34,958 nucleotides of DNA from JABCPE02 sp963520375 (GTDB lineage Bacteria; Bacteroidota; Bacteroidia; Flavobacteriales; Weeksellaceae). The translations under genes were made by a program, and so were the position numbers. The notes under the pieces were generated by a model. It did not search any database. It worked only from the letters and a program-made list of their open reading frames with translations, and was not told the origin of the DNA. Each line of letters opens with the position of its first letter. Position 1 is the stretch's first letter. Positions 25,505 to 33,458 of this stretch are shown here, one piece after another. The DNA is taken from positions 1-34,958 of the forward strand of contig CAUQQF010000019.1 of the NCBI GenBank assembly GCA_963520375.1, written 5' to 3'.

Positions 25505-25622
25505 AAGTTGCTGTCGCATTTAAATAAAAAACTTCATAAAAAAGGATAAACACCAATAAGTTACCTTGAAAAGCCTGAAAAATAGGTGAAAGCAGAAAAT
25601 AAATAAACTTTTATTCGTCTGT

Positions 25623-25733
25623 TCAGCAATTAATACTTAAAAAAGAACCTTTCGCAGTTTTTCCCTTATCTGCTGATGCGCCACAAAGTGATAATCCATC
25701 TTCTATTTTTCCGTTTAAAAATCCAAAAATAGT
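25623..25733 (-). pseudogene. Possible C-terminal remnant of a flavin-dependent oxidoreductase (nitronate monooxygenase-like)
   Basis: Within the 413-base gap between the ATPase and moxR the minus strand has a 36-codon stretch. It runs from just after TAG 25736-25734 to TGA 25625-25623 and contains FGFLNGKIEDGLSLCGASAD. The NGKxEDGLSLCGA text reminds me of the C-terminus of nitronate monooxygenases, but I cannot verify it. It has no start codon and no body. The remaining gap (25505-25622 and 25737-25852) shows no gene; it presumably carries the moxR promoter, which I could not place. Confidence 0.3.
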
Positions 25734-25852
25734 CTATTTAATTGGATTAAACAAAATTGATTTGGCTAGATTCGTTTTTTAACAAACTTTAATACTTATT
25801 TTTTGATTATTAAACATTTTTGTTAGAAATTTACCCACTCATTTTAACAATT

Positions 25853-26857
25853 ATGTCAGAATTACATCAAGCAGAAGAAATAAAAATATTAACTGAAAAA
25901 ATACAAGTTCAGAACCATTATTTTTCCCTTTTAAAGGAAGAAATAAATAAAGCCATCATCGGACAGGAATACATGGTGGAGCGCCTTCTCATCGGTCTTC
26001 TCGGAAATGGACACATCCTGCTGGAAGGAGTTCCTGGGCTGGCAAAAACCTTGGCGATAAAAACCCTTTCCGAGGCTGTAAGTGGAGAATTTTCCAGAAT
26101 ACAATTTACTCCCGATTTGCTCCCTGCGGATGTCATTGGGACGATGATTTATAATGTCAAAGAAAATGATTTTTTGGTCAAAAAAGGACCTATTTTCGCT
26201 AATTTTGTTTTAGCGGATGAAATCAACCGTGCACCTTCCAAAGTGCAGTCCGCCCTCTTGGAAGCCATGCAGGAAAAACAAGTAACCATAGGCGATGAGA
26301 CCATGCCGCTGCCAAAACCTTTCTTGGTTTTAGCAACGCAGAACCCGATAGACCAAGAGGGAACTTACCTCCTACCAGAAGCGCAGAGCGACCGTTTTAT
26401 GCTGAAATGCAAGATAGACTACCCTTCTTTTGAGGATGAGCGAAAGGTAATGCGCATGGTAGCTACAGCCCATCAGCCGAAGATAAAACCAGTAATTTCA
26501 CTGGAAAACATCTCAGAAGCAAAGGAACTTATCAACCAGATTTACCTTGATGAAAAGATAGAAAAATATATTCTTGATATGGTTTTTGCAACCCGTTATC
26601 CTGAGCAATACGGACTTGCGGAGTTGAAAGATTACATCAGTTTCGGTGTTTCACCGAGGGCTTCTATCAACTTGGCTATCGCCTCTCGTGCTGTGGCATT
26701 CCTTAAAAACAGAGCTTTCGTGATTCCAGAAGATGTAAAAAGCATCGCAAAAGATGTTCTTCGCCATCGTATAGGGCTTACCTTCGAGGCCGAAGCGGAA
26801 AACATCAGCGCAGAAAATATTATAGATAAAATTTTCAGCAAAATACAAGCTCCTTAA
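25853..26857 (+). CDS. MoxR-family AAA+ ATPase
   Basis: A 334-residue AAA+ chaperone-like ATPase. Walker A is EGVPGLAKT (about 53-61), Walker B FVLADEINR (about 118-126), sensor 1 LATQNPIDQEGTYLLPEAQ with the arginine-finger region SDRF, and the C-terminal lid contains FGVSPRASINLAIASRA. ATG 25853 (MSELHQAEEIK) is preferred over an in-frame TTG at 25820, which lies in the AT-rich leader. MoxR proteins usually work with DUF58 and VWA proteins. Here they are separated by nrdG and nrdD, only 13 bases downstream, so all appear to be one operon. Confidence 0.93.
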   Translation: MSELHQAEEIKILTEKIQVQNHYFSLLKEEINKAIIGQEYMVERLLIGLLGNGHILLEGVPGLAKTLAIKTLSEAVSGEFSRIQFTPDLLPADVIGTMIYNVKENDFLVKKGPIFANFVLADEINRAPSKVQSALLEAMQEKQVTIGDETMPLPKPFLVLATQNPIDQEGTYLLPEAQSDRFMLKCKIDYPSFEDERKVMRMVATAHQPKIKPVISLENISEAKELINQIYLDEKIEKYILDMVFATRYPEQYGLAELKDYISFGVSPRASINLAIASRAVAFLKNRAFVIPEDVKSIAKDVLRHRIGLTFEAEAENISAENIIDKIFSKIQAP

Positions 26858-26870
26858 TATTAATGAGAAA

Positions 26871-27323
26871 ATGCTCCGCTATCATGACATACAAGTGGTG
26901 CTGCAGGAAGTTCCTGGACAAATCAGCCTTTGTTTCAGTATCACAGGCTGTCCTCTGCGGTGCGAAGGCTGTCACTCGCCATTTTTATGGAAAAACGGAA
27001 GCGGAGAAATTTTGACAGATGAGCTATTTGCAGATTTTTTAAACAAATATAAAAGCATGATTTCCTGCGTTCTCTTTATGGGAGGCGAATGGGAGGAAGA
27101 AGATTTGATAAACAAACTAAAAACAGCCGAAGATAACGGACTAAACACCTGTCTTTACACAGGGATGGAAGATGTTTCTGATGAGATTAAAAACCATCTC
27201 ACTTGGCTAAAAATAGGGCCTTGGATAGCAGAATTGGGCGGATTGGACAGCCCTAAAACCAATCAAAAATTTATAGAGGTAAAAACTAATAAACTACTAA
27301 ATCATTATTTTGTAAAACCATAA
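26871..27323 (+). CDS. nrdG: Anaerobic ribonucleotide reductase activating protein (radical SAM)
   Basis: A 150-residue activase that uses SAM and a [4Fe-4S] cluster to create the glycyl radical in NrdD. The cluster motif CPLRCEGC (Cys27, Cys31, Cys34) is the radical-SAM CxxxCxxC. The SAM-binding MGGEWEEE follows near residue 65, and LKIGPWIAELGGLDSPKTNQK closes the fold. The length fits NrdG of about 150-160 residues. It begins 13 bases after moxR and ends 12 bases before nrdD, so its role is secure from both motif and context. Confidence 0.95.
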   Translation: MLRYHDIQVVLQEVPGQISLCFSITGCPLRCEGCHSPFLWKNGSGEILTDELFADFLNKYKSMISCVLFMGGEWEEEDLINKLKTAEDNGLNTCLYTGMEDVSDEIKNHLTWLKIGPWIAELGGLDSPKTNQKFIEVKTNKLLNHYFVKP

Positions 27324-27335
27324 AAATTTAACACC

Positions 27336-29114
27336 ATGATTCGTTTAACACCTTCACAAATCAATAAGAAAATTGATTTTATCCAAAATTACATCAAAGC
27401 AGGTAACGCCGCATCAGCTTCTTCTGTGGATGCAAACGCAAATGTAACCTCCAAAAACATCGCAACTATGGAGGCTGAAATCAACAAGGATATCAATATC
27501 CAAATCAACCGCGAACTGGTGCGAAGAAAAATCGCAAGTCTTTTTGATGAAGAGACCGCAAATGAGTATGTTCGCCAGATAGAAAACCACGAAATATATG
27601 TCCATGACGAAACCTCTCTGAAACCCTACTGCGTGTCTATCAGCATGTATCCTTTCCTACTTGACGGACTTCTGAAAATAGGCGGAGAAAGTAGAGCACC
27701 AAAGCATTTGGAAAGTTTCTGCGGTGAGTTTGTGAATTTAGTTTTTGCGGTAAGTTCGCAGTTTGCAGGAGCTTTGGCAACGGTGGAGTTTTTGCTTTAT
27801 TTTGACCATTTTGCAGCGAAAGATTTTGGCAAAAACTATTTAGAATCCAATACTAAAACCATAGAAAATCACTTACAGCATGTGGTCTATGCAATCAATC
27901 AGCCAGCGGCAGCGCGTGGATATCAGTCCGTATTCTGGAACATTTCGCTTTATGACAAGCCTTATTTTGACAGCATGTTTGGCGATTTTGTCTTTCCTGA
28001 TATGACCCGCCCTGACTGGGAGCGATTTTCTCGTTTCCAAAAATTCTTTATGAAATGGTTTAATGCCGAAAGAACGAAAGCTATTTTGACTTTCCCTGTG
28101 GTTACCGCAGCTATGCTCACAGACGGAACTAAGCCTGTGGATGTTGATTTTGCGGAAATGTGCGCAGAGGAACTCAGCGAGGGAAATTCTTTCTTCATTT
28201 ATCAGTCTGAAAGTGCAGACAGCCTAGCTTCTTGCTGCCGACTGCGAAACGAAATCAGTGATAATACCTTCAGCTATTCACTCGGTGCTGGCGGTGTGGC
28301 AACAGGTTCTATCAATGTTATCACACTGAATATCAATAGACTAATTCAGCTAAAAAAAGACATTGCTAAAGAAATTCAAAAAATTCATAAATACCAAGTT
28401 GCTTTCCGAAAATTAGTAGAAGAATACAAGGCTGCAGGACTTCTGCCTGTGTATGATGCTGGTTTTATCTCTTTGGATAAACAATTTTTAACCATCGGAA
28501 TCAATGGAATGGTGGAAGCTGCCGAATATCTGGGCATAGAGGCAAACAACAATACGGATTACAAAAATTTCGTAAGTCATTATCTTAAAATCATTTACGA
28601 AGAAAATAAAAAAGCAAAACAGCTCTACGGCTATATGTTCAACACGGAATTTGTTCCAGCAGAAAACCTCGGTGTGAAAAATGCTATTTGGGACAAAAAA
28701 GATGGATTGTTCTCGCCTCGTGAGTGCTACAACTCCTACTTCTACCCTGTTGAAAACGAGAAGATTAATGTTTTAGATAAAATTATTCTTCACGGAAAAG
28801 AAATCATCCAATATCTGGATGGCGGCTCGGCTCTTCATCTCAATTTAGAAGAAACTCCAAACAAAGAAGGTTTCCTCAAGTTACTGAATGCTACAGCATT
28901 AGCAGGGTGTAATTATTTTTGTTTCAATATTCGTATCACTATCTGTAACGACTGTGACCACATAGACAAACGAACTCTATACGAGTGCAGCAGCTGCCAT
29001 TCTAAGGATATAGACCACGCTACCAGAGTGATAGGCTATCTAAAACGAGTGTCTTGTTTCAGCAATGCCCGCCAGAAAGAACATCAGCTAAGACATTATC
29101 ATCTTTCAAAATAA
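27336..29114 (+). CDS. nrdD: Anaerobic (class III) ribonucleoside-triphosphate reductase
   Basis: A 592-residue glycyl-radical enzyme converting ribonucleoside triphosphates to deoxy forms without oxygen. The active-site region shows PYC (Cys99) and SCC (Cys300/301) in LASCCRLRNE. The C-terminal zinc site is CxxC-CxxC (Cys537, 540, 551, 554), and the radical glycine is Gly567 in RVIGYL. It lacks an N-terminal ATP-cone (usual full forms exceed 700 residues), so dATP inhibition of overall activity is not expected through that domain. The stop overlaps the DUF58 start (TAATG, 29112-29116), so it is translationally coupled to a Bat-type gene. Formate or thioredoxin dependence cannot be read here. 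Confidence 0.95.
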   Translation: MIRLTPSQINKKIDFIQNYIKAGNAASASSVDANANVTSKNIATMEAEINKDINIQINRELVRRKIASLFDEETANEYVRQIENHEIYVHDETSLKPYCVSISMYPFLLDGLLKIGGESRAPKHLESFCGEFVNLVFAVSSQFAGALATVEFLLYFDHFAAKDFGKNYLESNTKTIENHLQHVVYAINQPAAARGYQSVFWNISLYDKPYFDSMFGDFVFPDMTRPDWERFSRFQKFFMKWFNAERTKAILTFPVVTAAMLTDGTKPVDVDFAEMCAEELSEGNSFFIYQSESADSLASCCRLRNEISDNTFSYSLGAGGVATGSINVITLNINRLIQLKKDIAKEIQKIHKYQVAFRKLVEEYKAAGLLPVYDAGFISLDKQFLTIGINGMVEAAEYLGIEANNNTDYKNFVSHYLKIIYEENKKAKQLYGYMFNTEFVPAENLGVKNAIWDKKDGLFSPRECYNSYFYPVENEKINVLDKIILHGKEIIQYLDGGSALHLNLEETPNKEGFLKLLNATALAGCNYFCFNIRITICNDCDHIDKRTLYECSSCHSKDIDHATRVIGYLKRVSCFSNARQKEHQLRHYHLSK

Positions 29115-29983
29115 TGAGCAGACTGGACATCAAAGATATTATAAAAAAAGTAAAACAAATAGAAATCCGTTCCCGCAGGGAGACTGATGCCTCCCTCATG
29201 GGTGCGTATCACTCTGCATTCAAGGGACAAGGAATGACTTTTGCAGAGATAAGACCCTACCAGTTCGGTGATGAAATCCGCAGAATAGACTGGAACAAAA
29301 CTGCCCGATTCCAACAGCCTTTTGTAAAAGTGATGGAAGAAGAGCGAGAACTGACCATAATGCTTTTGGTGGATATATCGGCATCTATGAACTATGGAAC
29401 GAAAATTTCGCTAAAAAAGGAATTCGTTGCTGAAATCTGCGCAAGTATAGGTTTTTCGGCACTGAAAAACAATGACAAAGTGGGACTTATTCTCTTTGCG
29501 GATAAAGTCTATAAAGTTGTCCCGCCACAAAAAGGAAAAAAACACCTTTTGGCTATGATATCTGATATCATTTCATCTGACTACATCGCCTCTGAAACCC
29601 ATCTGGACAAGGCTCTGGAATATATGATGAATGTTTTCAAAAAGAAATCTTTTCTTTTCGTTTTATCGGATTTTAATGATGATTTTCAAGAAAAAATACT
29701 GAAAACCGCTTCTAAAAAACACCAAATTTTAGGGCTAAAAATTTCCGATGAAAAAGACAACGAAATCCCTGACATCGGCTATGCTCTGCTCTCCGACAGC
29801 GAGACAGGAAAGCAGATTTGGGTAAATACATCTGACCGCAGATGGCAGGAAAATTTTAGAGAAAATCAAATAAAAAAAGAACAAAAAACAAAGGAAGTTT
29901 TCGAGAGTGCTTCGGCAGGATTCATCAGCCTAAAAACAGGCGATGAGTATGTAAAAGAACTAAGAAAATATTTCAAAAAGTAG
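29114..29983 (+). CDS. DUF58 domain protein (Bat cluster)
   Basis: A 289-residue cytosolic protein with the DUF58 signature HSAFKGQGMTFAEIRPYQFG followed by DEIRRIDWNKTARFQQPFVK (about 35-75). A von Willebrand-A-like domain then has MIDAS residues LLVDISASM, plus LILFADKVYKVVPPQKG. ATG 29114 is chosen because it overlaps the nrdD stop and starts MSRLDIKDI; an upstream in-frame ATG at 29054 lies inside nrdD. DUF58 proteins partner with MoxR. Here it is separated from moxR by nrdGD. Confidence 0.9.
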   Translation: MSRLDIKDIIKKVKQIEIRSRRETDASLMGAYHSAFKGQGMTFAEIRPYQFGDEIRRIDWNKTARFQQPFVKVMEEERELTIMLLVDISASMNYGTKISLKKEFVAEICASIGFSALKNNDKVGLILFADKVYKVVPPQKGKKHLLAMISDIISSDYIASETHLDKALEYMMNVFKKKSFLFVLSDFNDDFQEKILKTASKKHQILGLKISDEKDNEIPDIGYALLSDSETGKQIWVNTSDRRWQENFRENQIKKEQKTKEVFESASAGFISLKTGDEYVKELRKYFKK

Positions 29984-29991
29984 CAAAAAAC

Positions 29992-30054
29992 ATGTCAATA
30001 ATATCAATAATAGAAATCATTTTAACGATTTTAGTCGCCATAGATAAAAGATGA
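29992..30054 (+). CDS. Possible 20-residue hydrophobic peptide
   Basis: ATG 29992 opens MSIISIIEIILTILVAIDKR, which ends in TGA overlapping the ATG of the next gene (ATGA at 30051-30054). It starts 8 bases after the DUF58 stop and bridges the otherwise 67-base gap. It would be a single membrane helix or a coupling leader. Conservation is unknown. Confidence 0.35.
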   Translation: MSIISIIEIILTILVAIDKR

Positions 30055-30938
30055 AAAAATATTTTTTACTTTTCTTTTTCGGAACCGCATTTGGGTTTGC
30101 GCAGCAGCTTTCCACGAGTTTGGATAAACAAAAAATAGAACTCGGCGAAACAGCTGTTTTCAAAGTTAAAATAGAAAATCTAAATCAAAAAAATGTAATT
30201 TCTGCTCCTAAAAATGGGCTTTTGCCGTTTAGTTTTGAGGAAACGAAAGACAGCATTTCCGAAAAACCAAATAGCTACGAACGAATTATAGAATTTACGA
30301 TTTACGAGGAAGGGAAACACAGCATTCCTGCTTTGGAATTTAAAATCGGCGAGGAAATCCACCGCACCACGCCTTATGAAATAGAGGTTACTAATCCTAC
30401 CCAGCAGGGCGAGGAAATCAACGACATCATGCCTAATGAGGAGGTAGAACTCTCTCTTTCAGACTATTGGGAAATGTATAAAAATTATTTCTTCGGCGGA
30501 CTTGTTATTTTGGGGATTTTAGGATTTGTCTTTTTATTTATTTTTAATAGAAAAGTCAAAAATCTGCGTGTAGAAAATCCAGCTTTGAAAACTCTGAAAA
30601 AATTAGAACAGCTAAAAAATAAAAACCTCATAGAGAAAAATGAATACCGACTTTTCTATGTAGAACTGATAGAAATCTGCAGAGGCTATCTTGCTGATAA
30701 TAAACATATTCCTGCTGACATCCTTCTCACAGAAGATTTGATAGATTTAATGAAAAGTAAGCATTATATTTCGGATGAAGAAATAGAAGTCTTTGAAAAA
30801 GTGCTGACTCGTGGAGATTTAGTAAAATTCGCGAAGACCATTCCTGAAAAAAATACGATGGAAAGTGATTTTGACTCAATAAAAAACATTATATATTCTA
30901 CTCATTTTAACCCTAAAACAGATATAGACAATGTTTAA
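30051..30938 (+). CDS. BatD-like membrane protein
   Basis: A 295-residue protein with a signal peptide (GTAFGFAQQ). A periplasmic Ig-like/BatD-type domain follows (about 20-125: LSTSLDKQKIELGETAVFKV and IYEEGKHSIPALEFKIG). One membrane helix lies near 142-163 and a helical cytosolic domain at about 170-285. It is shorter than classical BatD (about 550-600 residues) and seems a one-domain version common beside DUF58 and batA. Its start overlaps the 20-residue reading frame, and its stop is inside batA (8-base overlap). Confidence 0.78.
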   Translation: MKKYFLLFFFGTAFGFAQQLSTSLDKQKIELGETAVFKVKIENLNQKNVISAPKNGLLPFSFEETKDSISEKPNSYERIIEFTIYEEGKHSIPALEFKIGEEIHRTTPYEIEVTNPTQQGEEINDIMPNEEVELSLSDYWEMYKNYFFGGLVILGILGFVFLFIFNRKVKNLRVENPALKTLKKLEQLKNKNLIEKNEYRLFYVELIEICRGYLADNKHIPADILLTEDLIDLMKSKHYISDEEIEVFEKVLTRGDLVKFAKTIPEKNTMESDFDSIKNIIYSTHFNPKTDIDNV

Positions 30939-31914
30939 TTTTGAGTTTCATAGTCCGTGGTTTTTGGCTTTGTTTCTATTATTTATTCCTTTAATTATCA
31001 AGGATTTAAAGAAAAGAAAACAAAAAGGAATCCTCATACCCTCTACCCAAAATATACAAACGGATAATGGCTATTTTTGGATAAATAAAATACTCACTTT
31101 ATCCAAATATTTTATCCTCTCTGCCCTGATTATCGCGCTGGCAAGGCCTCGCACCTACACCATTAAAAACAACTATGAACAGGGTATTGACATTGTTTTA
31201 GCGGTGGATATTTCGCTCAGTATGCTGGCAAGGGATTTTAGCCCAGACCGACTGACTGTGCTGAAAAAACTTTCTCAAGATTTCGTTTCCCAAAGGGAAA
31301 ATGACAGACTTGGGTTGGTCATCTACGCCGCGGAAGCCTTTATGAGAGTGCCGCTGACGACCGACCACGAGGTGATTTCTACCGAAATAGAAGAAATGCA
31401 GCCTGGCGATGTAGCCCACGGAACTGCCATAGGTGAAGGACTAGCAGTAGCTACCAAACACCTAATAAAAAGTCAATCCAAGAGCAAAGTAATCATCTTG
31501 ATGACCGATGGAATGAACACCACAAGAAACGCAATGCCTGCCGAGGTAGCCAGCGATTTGGCTAGAAATAATGGGATAAAAGTCTACACCATCGGTATTG
31601 GGACGGATGGATACGCAGAATCTCCCGCTGTTGATGGTTTTGGGGATGTATATTTCGTTCCTCAAAAAGTGGAAATAGATGAGCATTTGCTCAATTCTAT
31701 TGCAGAAAATACAGGCGGAAAATACTTCCGTGCCGATTCTAGCGAGAGTTTAGAATATATATATAAGGAAATCAACCAGTTAGAAAAAACAAAAATCAAA
31801 GGAAAGAAAAACTACGAATACACAGAGTTTTTCAGAGTTTTTCTGTGGATGGCGCTGGGATGTCTTTGTCTGGATGCGGTTTTGAGATGGAAAATTTTTA
31901 GAGGTATTCAATAA
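30931..31914 (+). CDS. batA: VWA domain membrane protein BatA
   Basis: A 327-residue protein of the Bacteroides aerotolerance (Bat) family. Two N-terminal helices (about 9-22 and 55-72) precede a von Willebrand factor A domain (about 88-285). MIDAS residues are in VLAVDISLSMLARDF (DxSxS), with IILMTDGMNTTRN further on; a C-terminal helix is at about 303-320. It overlaps the BatD-like gene by eight bases. It is the last gene of the operon; batB, batC and full-length batD are not present here, since the next gene is on the opposite strand. Confidence 0.88.
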   Translation: MFNFEFHSPWFLALFLLFIPLIIKDLKKRKQKGILIPSTQNIQTDNGYFWINKILTLSKYFILSALIIALARPRTYTIKNNYEQGIDIVLAVDISLSMLARDFSPDRLTVLKKLSQDFVSQRENDRLGLVIYAAEAFMRVPLTTDHEVISTEIEEMQPGDVAHGTAIGEGLAVATKHLIKSQSKSKVIILMTDGMNTTRNAMPAEVASDLARNNGIKVYTIGIGTDGYAESPAVDGFGDVYFVPQKVEIDEHLLNSIAENTGGKYFRADSSESLEYIYKEINQLEKTKIKGKKNYEYTEFFRVFLWMALGCLCLDAVLRWKIFRGIQ

Positions 31915-31919
31915 TGTTT

Positions 31920-32348
31920 TTATTGTTTTTCAAAAAAATACTGCCCCTGCTCCAGCCTTGCATAAATATGCTGAAGCCCATTGCTTAGGATAATCTGTGG
32001 AGCAGAAATTATGGTATTATATCTCGCTGCCTGCTCGAAAACGCTCTCGGTAAGGGCTATATGAGGGGCTTTGCATTCTAATAATATCTGCGGTTCGGTT
32101 TTTTCCGTTACAAGTAAATCTATCCTTTTGGTGGTGCCGTTTAGTTCTATTTTTCGTTCCATGATGAGCGAAGAGAGGCTTTTGCCCTTTATGAAATGAA
32201 AATAATGCACCCAGTGCTGCCGCACCCACTCCTCTGGAGTAAGAACTAAATAAGTTCTGCGAACCAAATCATAAATAAAAAATGTATCTTTGTCCTGCTT
32301 TATTTTAAAATCAAAATCCTGCTCAAAATTGAGCCTTGGTAATTCCAT
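31920..32348 (-). CDS. HsdR N-terminal-domain (PD-(D/E)XK nuclease-like) protein
   Basis: A 142-residue stand-alone version of the type I restriction enzyme R-subunit N-terminal domain. The PD-(D/E)XK residues are Asp77 in KRIDLLV and Glu91-x-Lys93 in ILLECKAP. The N-terminal RTYLVLTPEEWVRQHWVHYF text matches the small Bacteroidota family of this type. No helicase, HsdM or HsdS is nearby, so it is not a working type I system. It is divergent from holA with only three bases between the starts, which suggests shared control and possibly a role in DNA repair or replication. Confidence 0.85.
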   Translation of the reverse strand: MELPRLNFEQDFDFKIKQDKDTFFIYDLVRRTYLVLTPEEWVRQHWVHYFHFIKGKSLSSLIMERKIELNGTTKRIDLLVTEKTEPQILLECKAPHIALTESVFEQAARYNTIISAPQIILSNGLQHIYARLEQGQYFFEKQ

Positions 32349-32351
32349 ATT

Positions 32352-33383
32352 ATGAAAGATTTAGAAATTATTTCCAAAAATATTAAAAATAAAGAATTTT
32401 CTCCTATTTATTTTTTCCACGGAGAAGAACCTTACTACATAGACCTTGCCGTGAAACTCCTTGAAAACGGCATTCTTACGGAGGAAGAAAAGGCTTTCAA
32501 CCAGATGATTGTCTACGGAAAGGATTCTTCCTATGCAGAAATACTTTCTTTGGCCGACCAATATCCTATGATGGGTGATTATCAAGTGATTATCGTAAAA
32601 GAAGCGCAAGATTTAAAGTTAAATGAAGAAGAACAGGATATTTTTTTGAAATATATAGAAAATCCTGTTCCCTCCACGATACTTGTTTTCGCTCATAAAC
32701 AAAAGAAAATAGACTCTCGTAAGAAGTTTGCAAAGGCATTAGAAAAGGCGAAAATGCTCCACTACAGCGAACCTGTGAAAGATTACAACCTTTCAAAATG
32801 GATTCAGCAGGAATGCGCTTCCCTTGACATCAAAACTGCGCCTAATATTCCTACGCTTTTGGCTGAATATTTAGGAAATGATTTATCCAGAATAGCCAAC
32901 GAGCTACAAAAACTAAAACTCATTTTAAAAGAAAACGAAATTTTAGATGAAAAACTCATCGAAAGACATATAGGAATCAGCAAGGAATACAATGTTTTTG
33001 AGCTGCAGAAGGCTCTCGGGACTAAAAATAGTTCGACAGCGTTCAAAATCGTTTATTATATGGGCAAAAATCCTAAAACCAATCCGCTGGTGCTTACAAT
33101 AGGGAATTTGTACAACTTTTTTTCCAACATTGTTTTATACCACACTTTGGCGGGACAATCTCCGCAGGTGATAGCTTCTGAGCTAAAGATAAACCCTTAT
33201 TTCGTGAAGGATTTCGCTGAAGCGGCAAAGTTTTATCCTCTGAAACACGCTACTAGAGCCATCTCCATTCTCAGGGAATTTGATTTAAAAGGAAAAGGAC
33301 TCGGCACCAACCAAACCGAAGAAAACGAACTGTTGAAAGAAATGGTCTATAAGCTTTTGAACATTGATAAAATCAACATTTGA
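32352..33383 (+). CDS. holA: DNA polymerase III subunit delta
   Basis: A 343-residue clamp-loader subunit that opens the beta sliding clamp. The N-terminus has the typical FSPIYFFHGEEPYYID and IVYGKDSSYAEILSLADQYPMMG. AAA+-like remnants include YQVIIVKEAQDLKL and ILVFAHKQKKIDSRKKF. The C-terminal domain carries the NDLSRIANELQKLKL segment, HIGISKEYNVFELQKALG and LREFDLKGKG. The length fits HolA (330-350). It starts three bases from the divergent HsdR_N-domain gene. Confidence 0.94.
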   Translation: MKDLEIISKNIKNKEFSPIYFFHGEEPYYIDLAVKLLENGILTEEEKAFNQMIVYGKDSSYAEILSLADQYPMMGDYQVIIVKEAQDLKLNEEEQDIFLKYIENPVPSTILVFAHKQKKIDSRKKFAKALEKAKMLHYSEPVKDYNLSKWIQQECASLDIKTAPNIPTLLAEYLGNDLSRIANELQKLKLILKENEILDEKLIERHIGISKEYNVFELQKALGTKNSSTAFKIVYYMGKNPKTNPLVLTIGNLYNFFSNIVLYHTLAGQSPQVIASELKINPYFVKDFAEAAKFYPLKHATRAISILREFDLKGKGLGTNQTEENELLKEMVYKLLNIDKINI

Positions 33384-33458
33384 TTTATTTTTTCAATAAT
33401 TGTAAAAAATCTCCGAAGCGTTTCTTATATTTATCCTTTAATTCTAAAAACTATCATT

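Noticed and set aside
25820..25852. TTG start extending MoxR by 11 residues
   Set aside because: ATG 25853 gives the usual MoxR N-terminus; the extension is AT-rich leader sequence.
29054..29113. Upstream ATG for the DUF58 protein
   Set aside because: It lies within nrdD and adds non-family residues; the TAATG overlap supports 29114.
31920..32348. Type I restriction-modification system
   Set aside because: Only an HsdR N-terminal domain is present; no helicase domain, HsdM or HsdS is encoded nearby.
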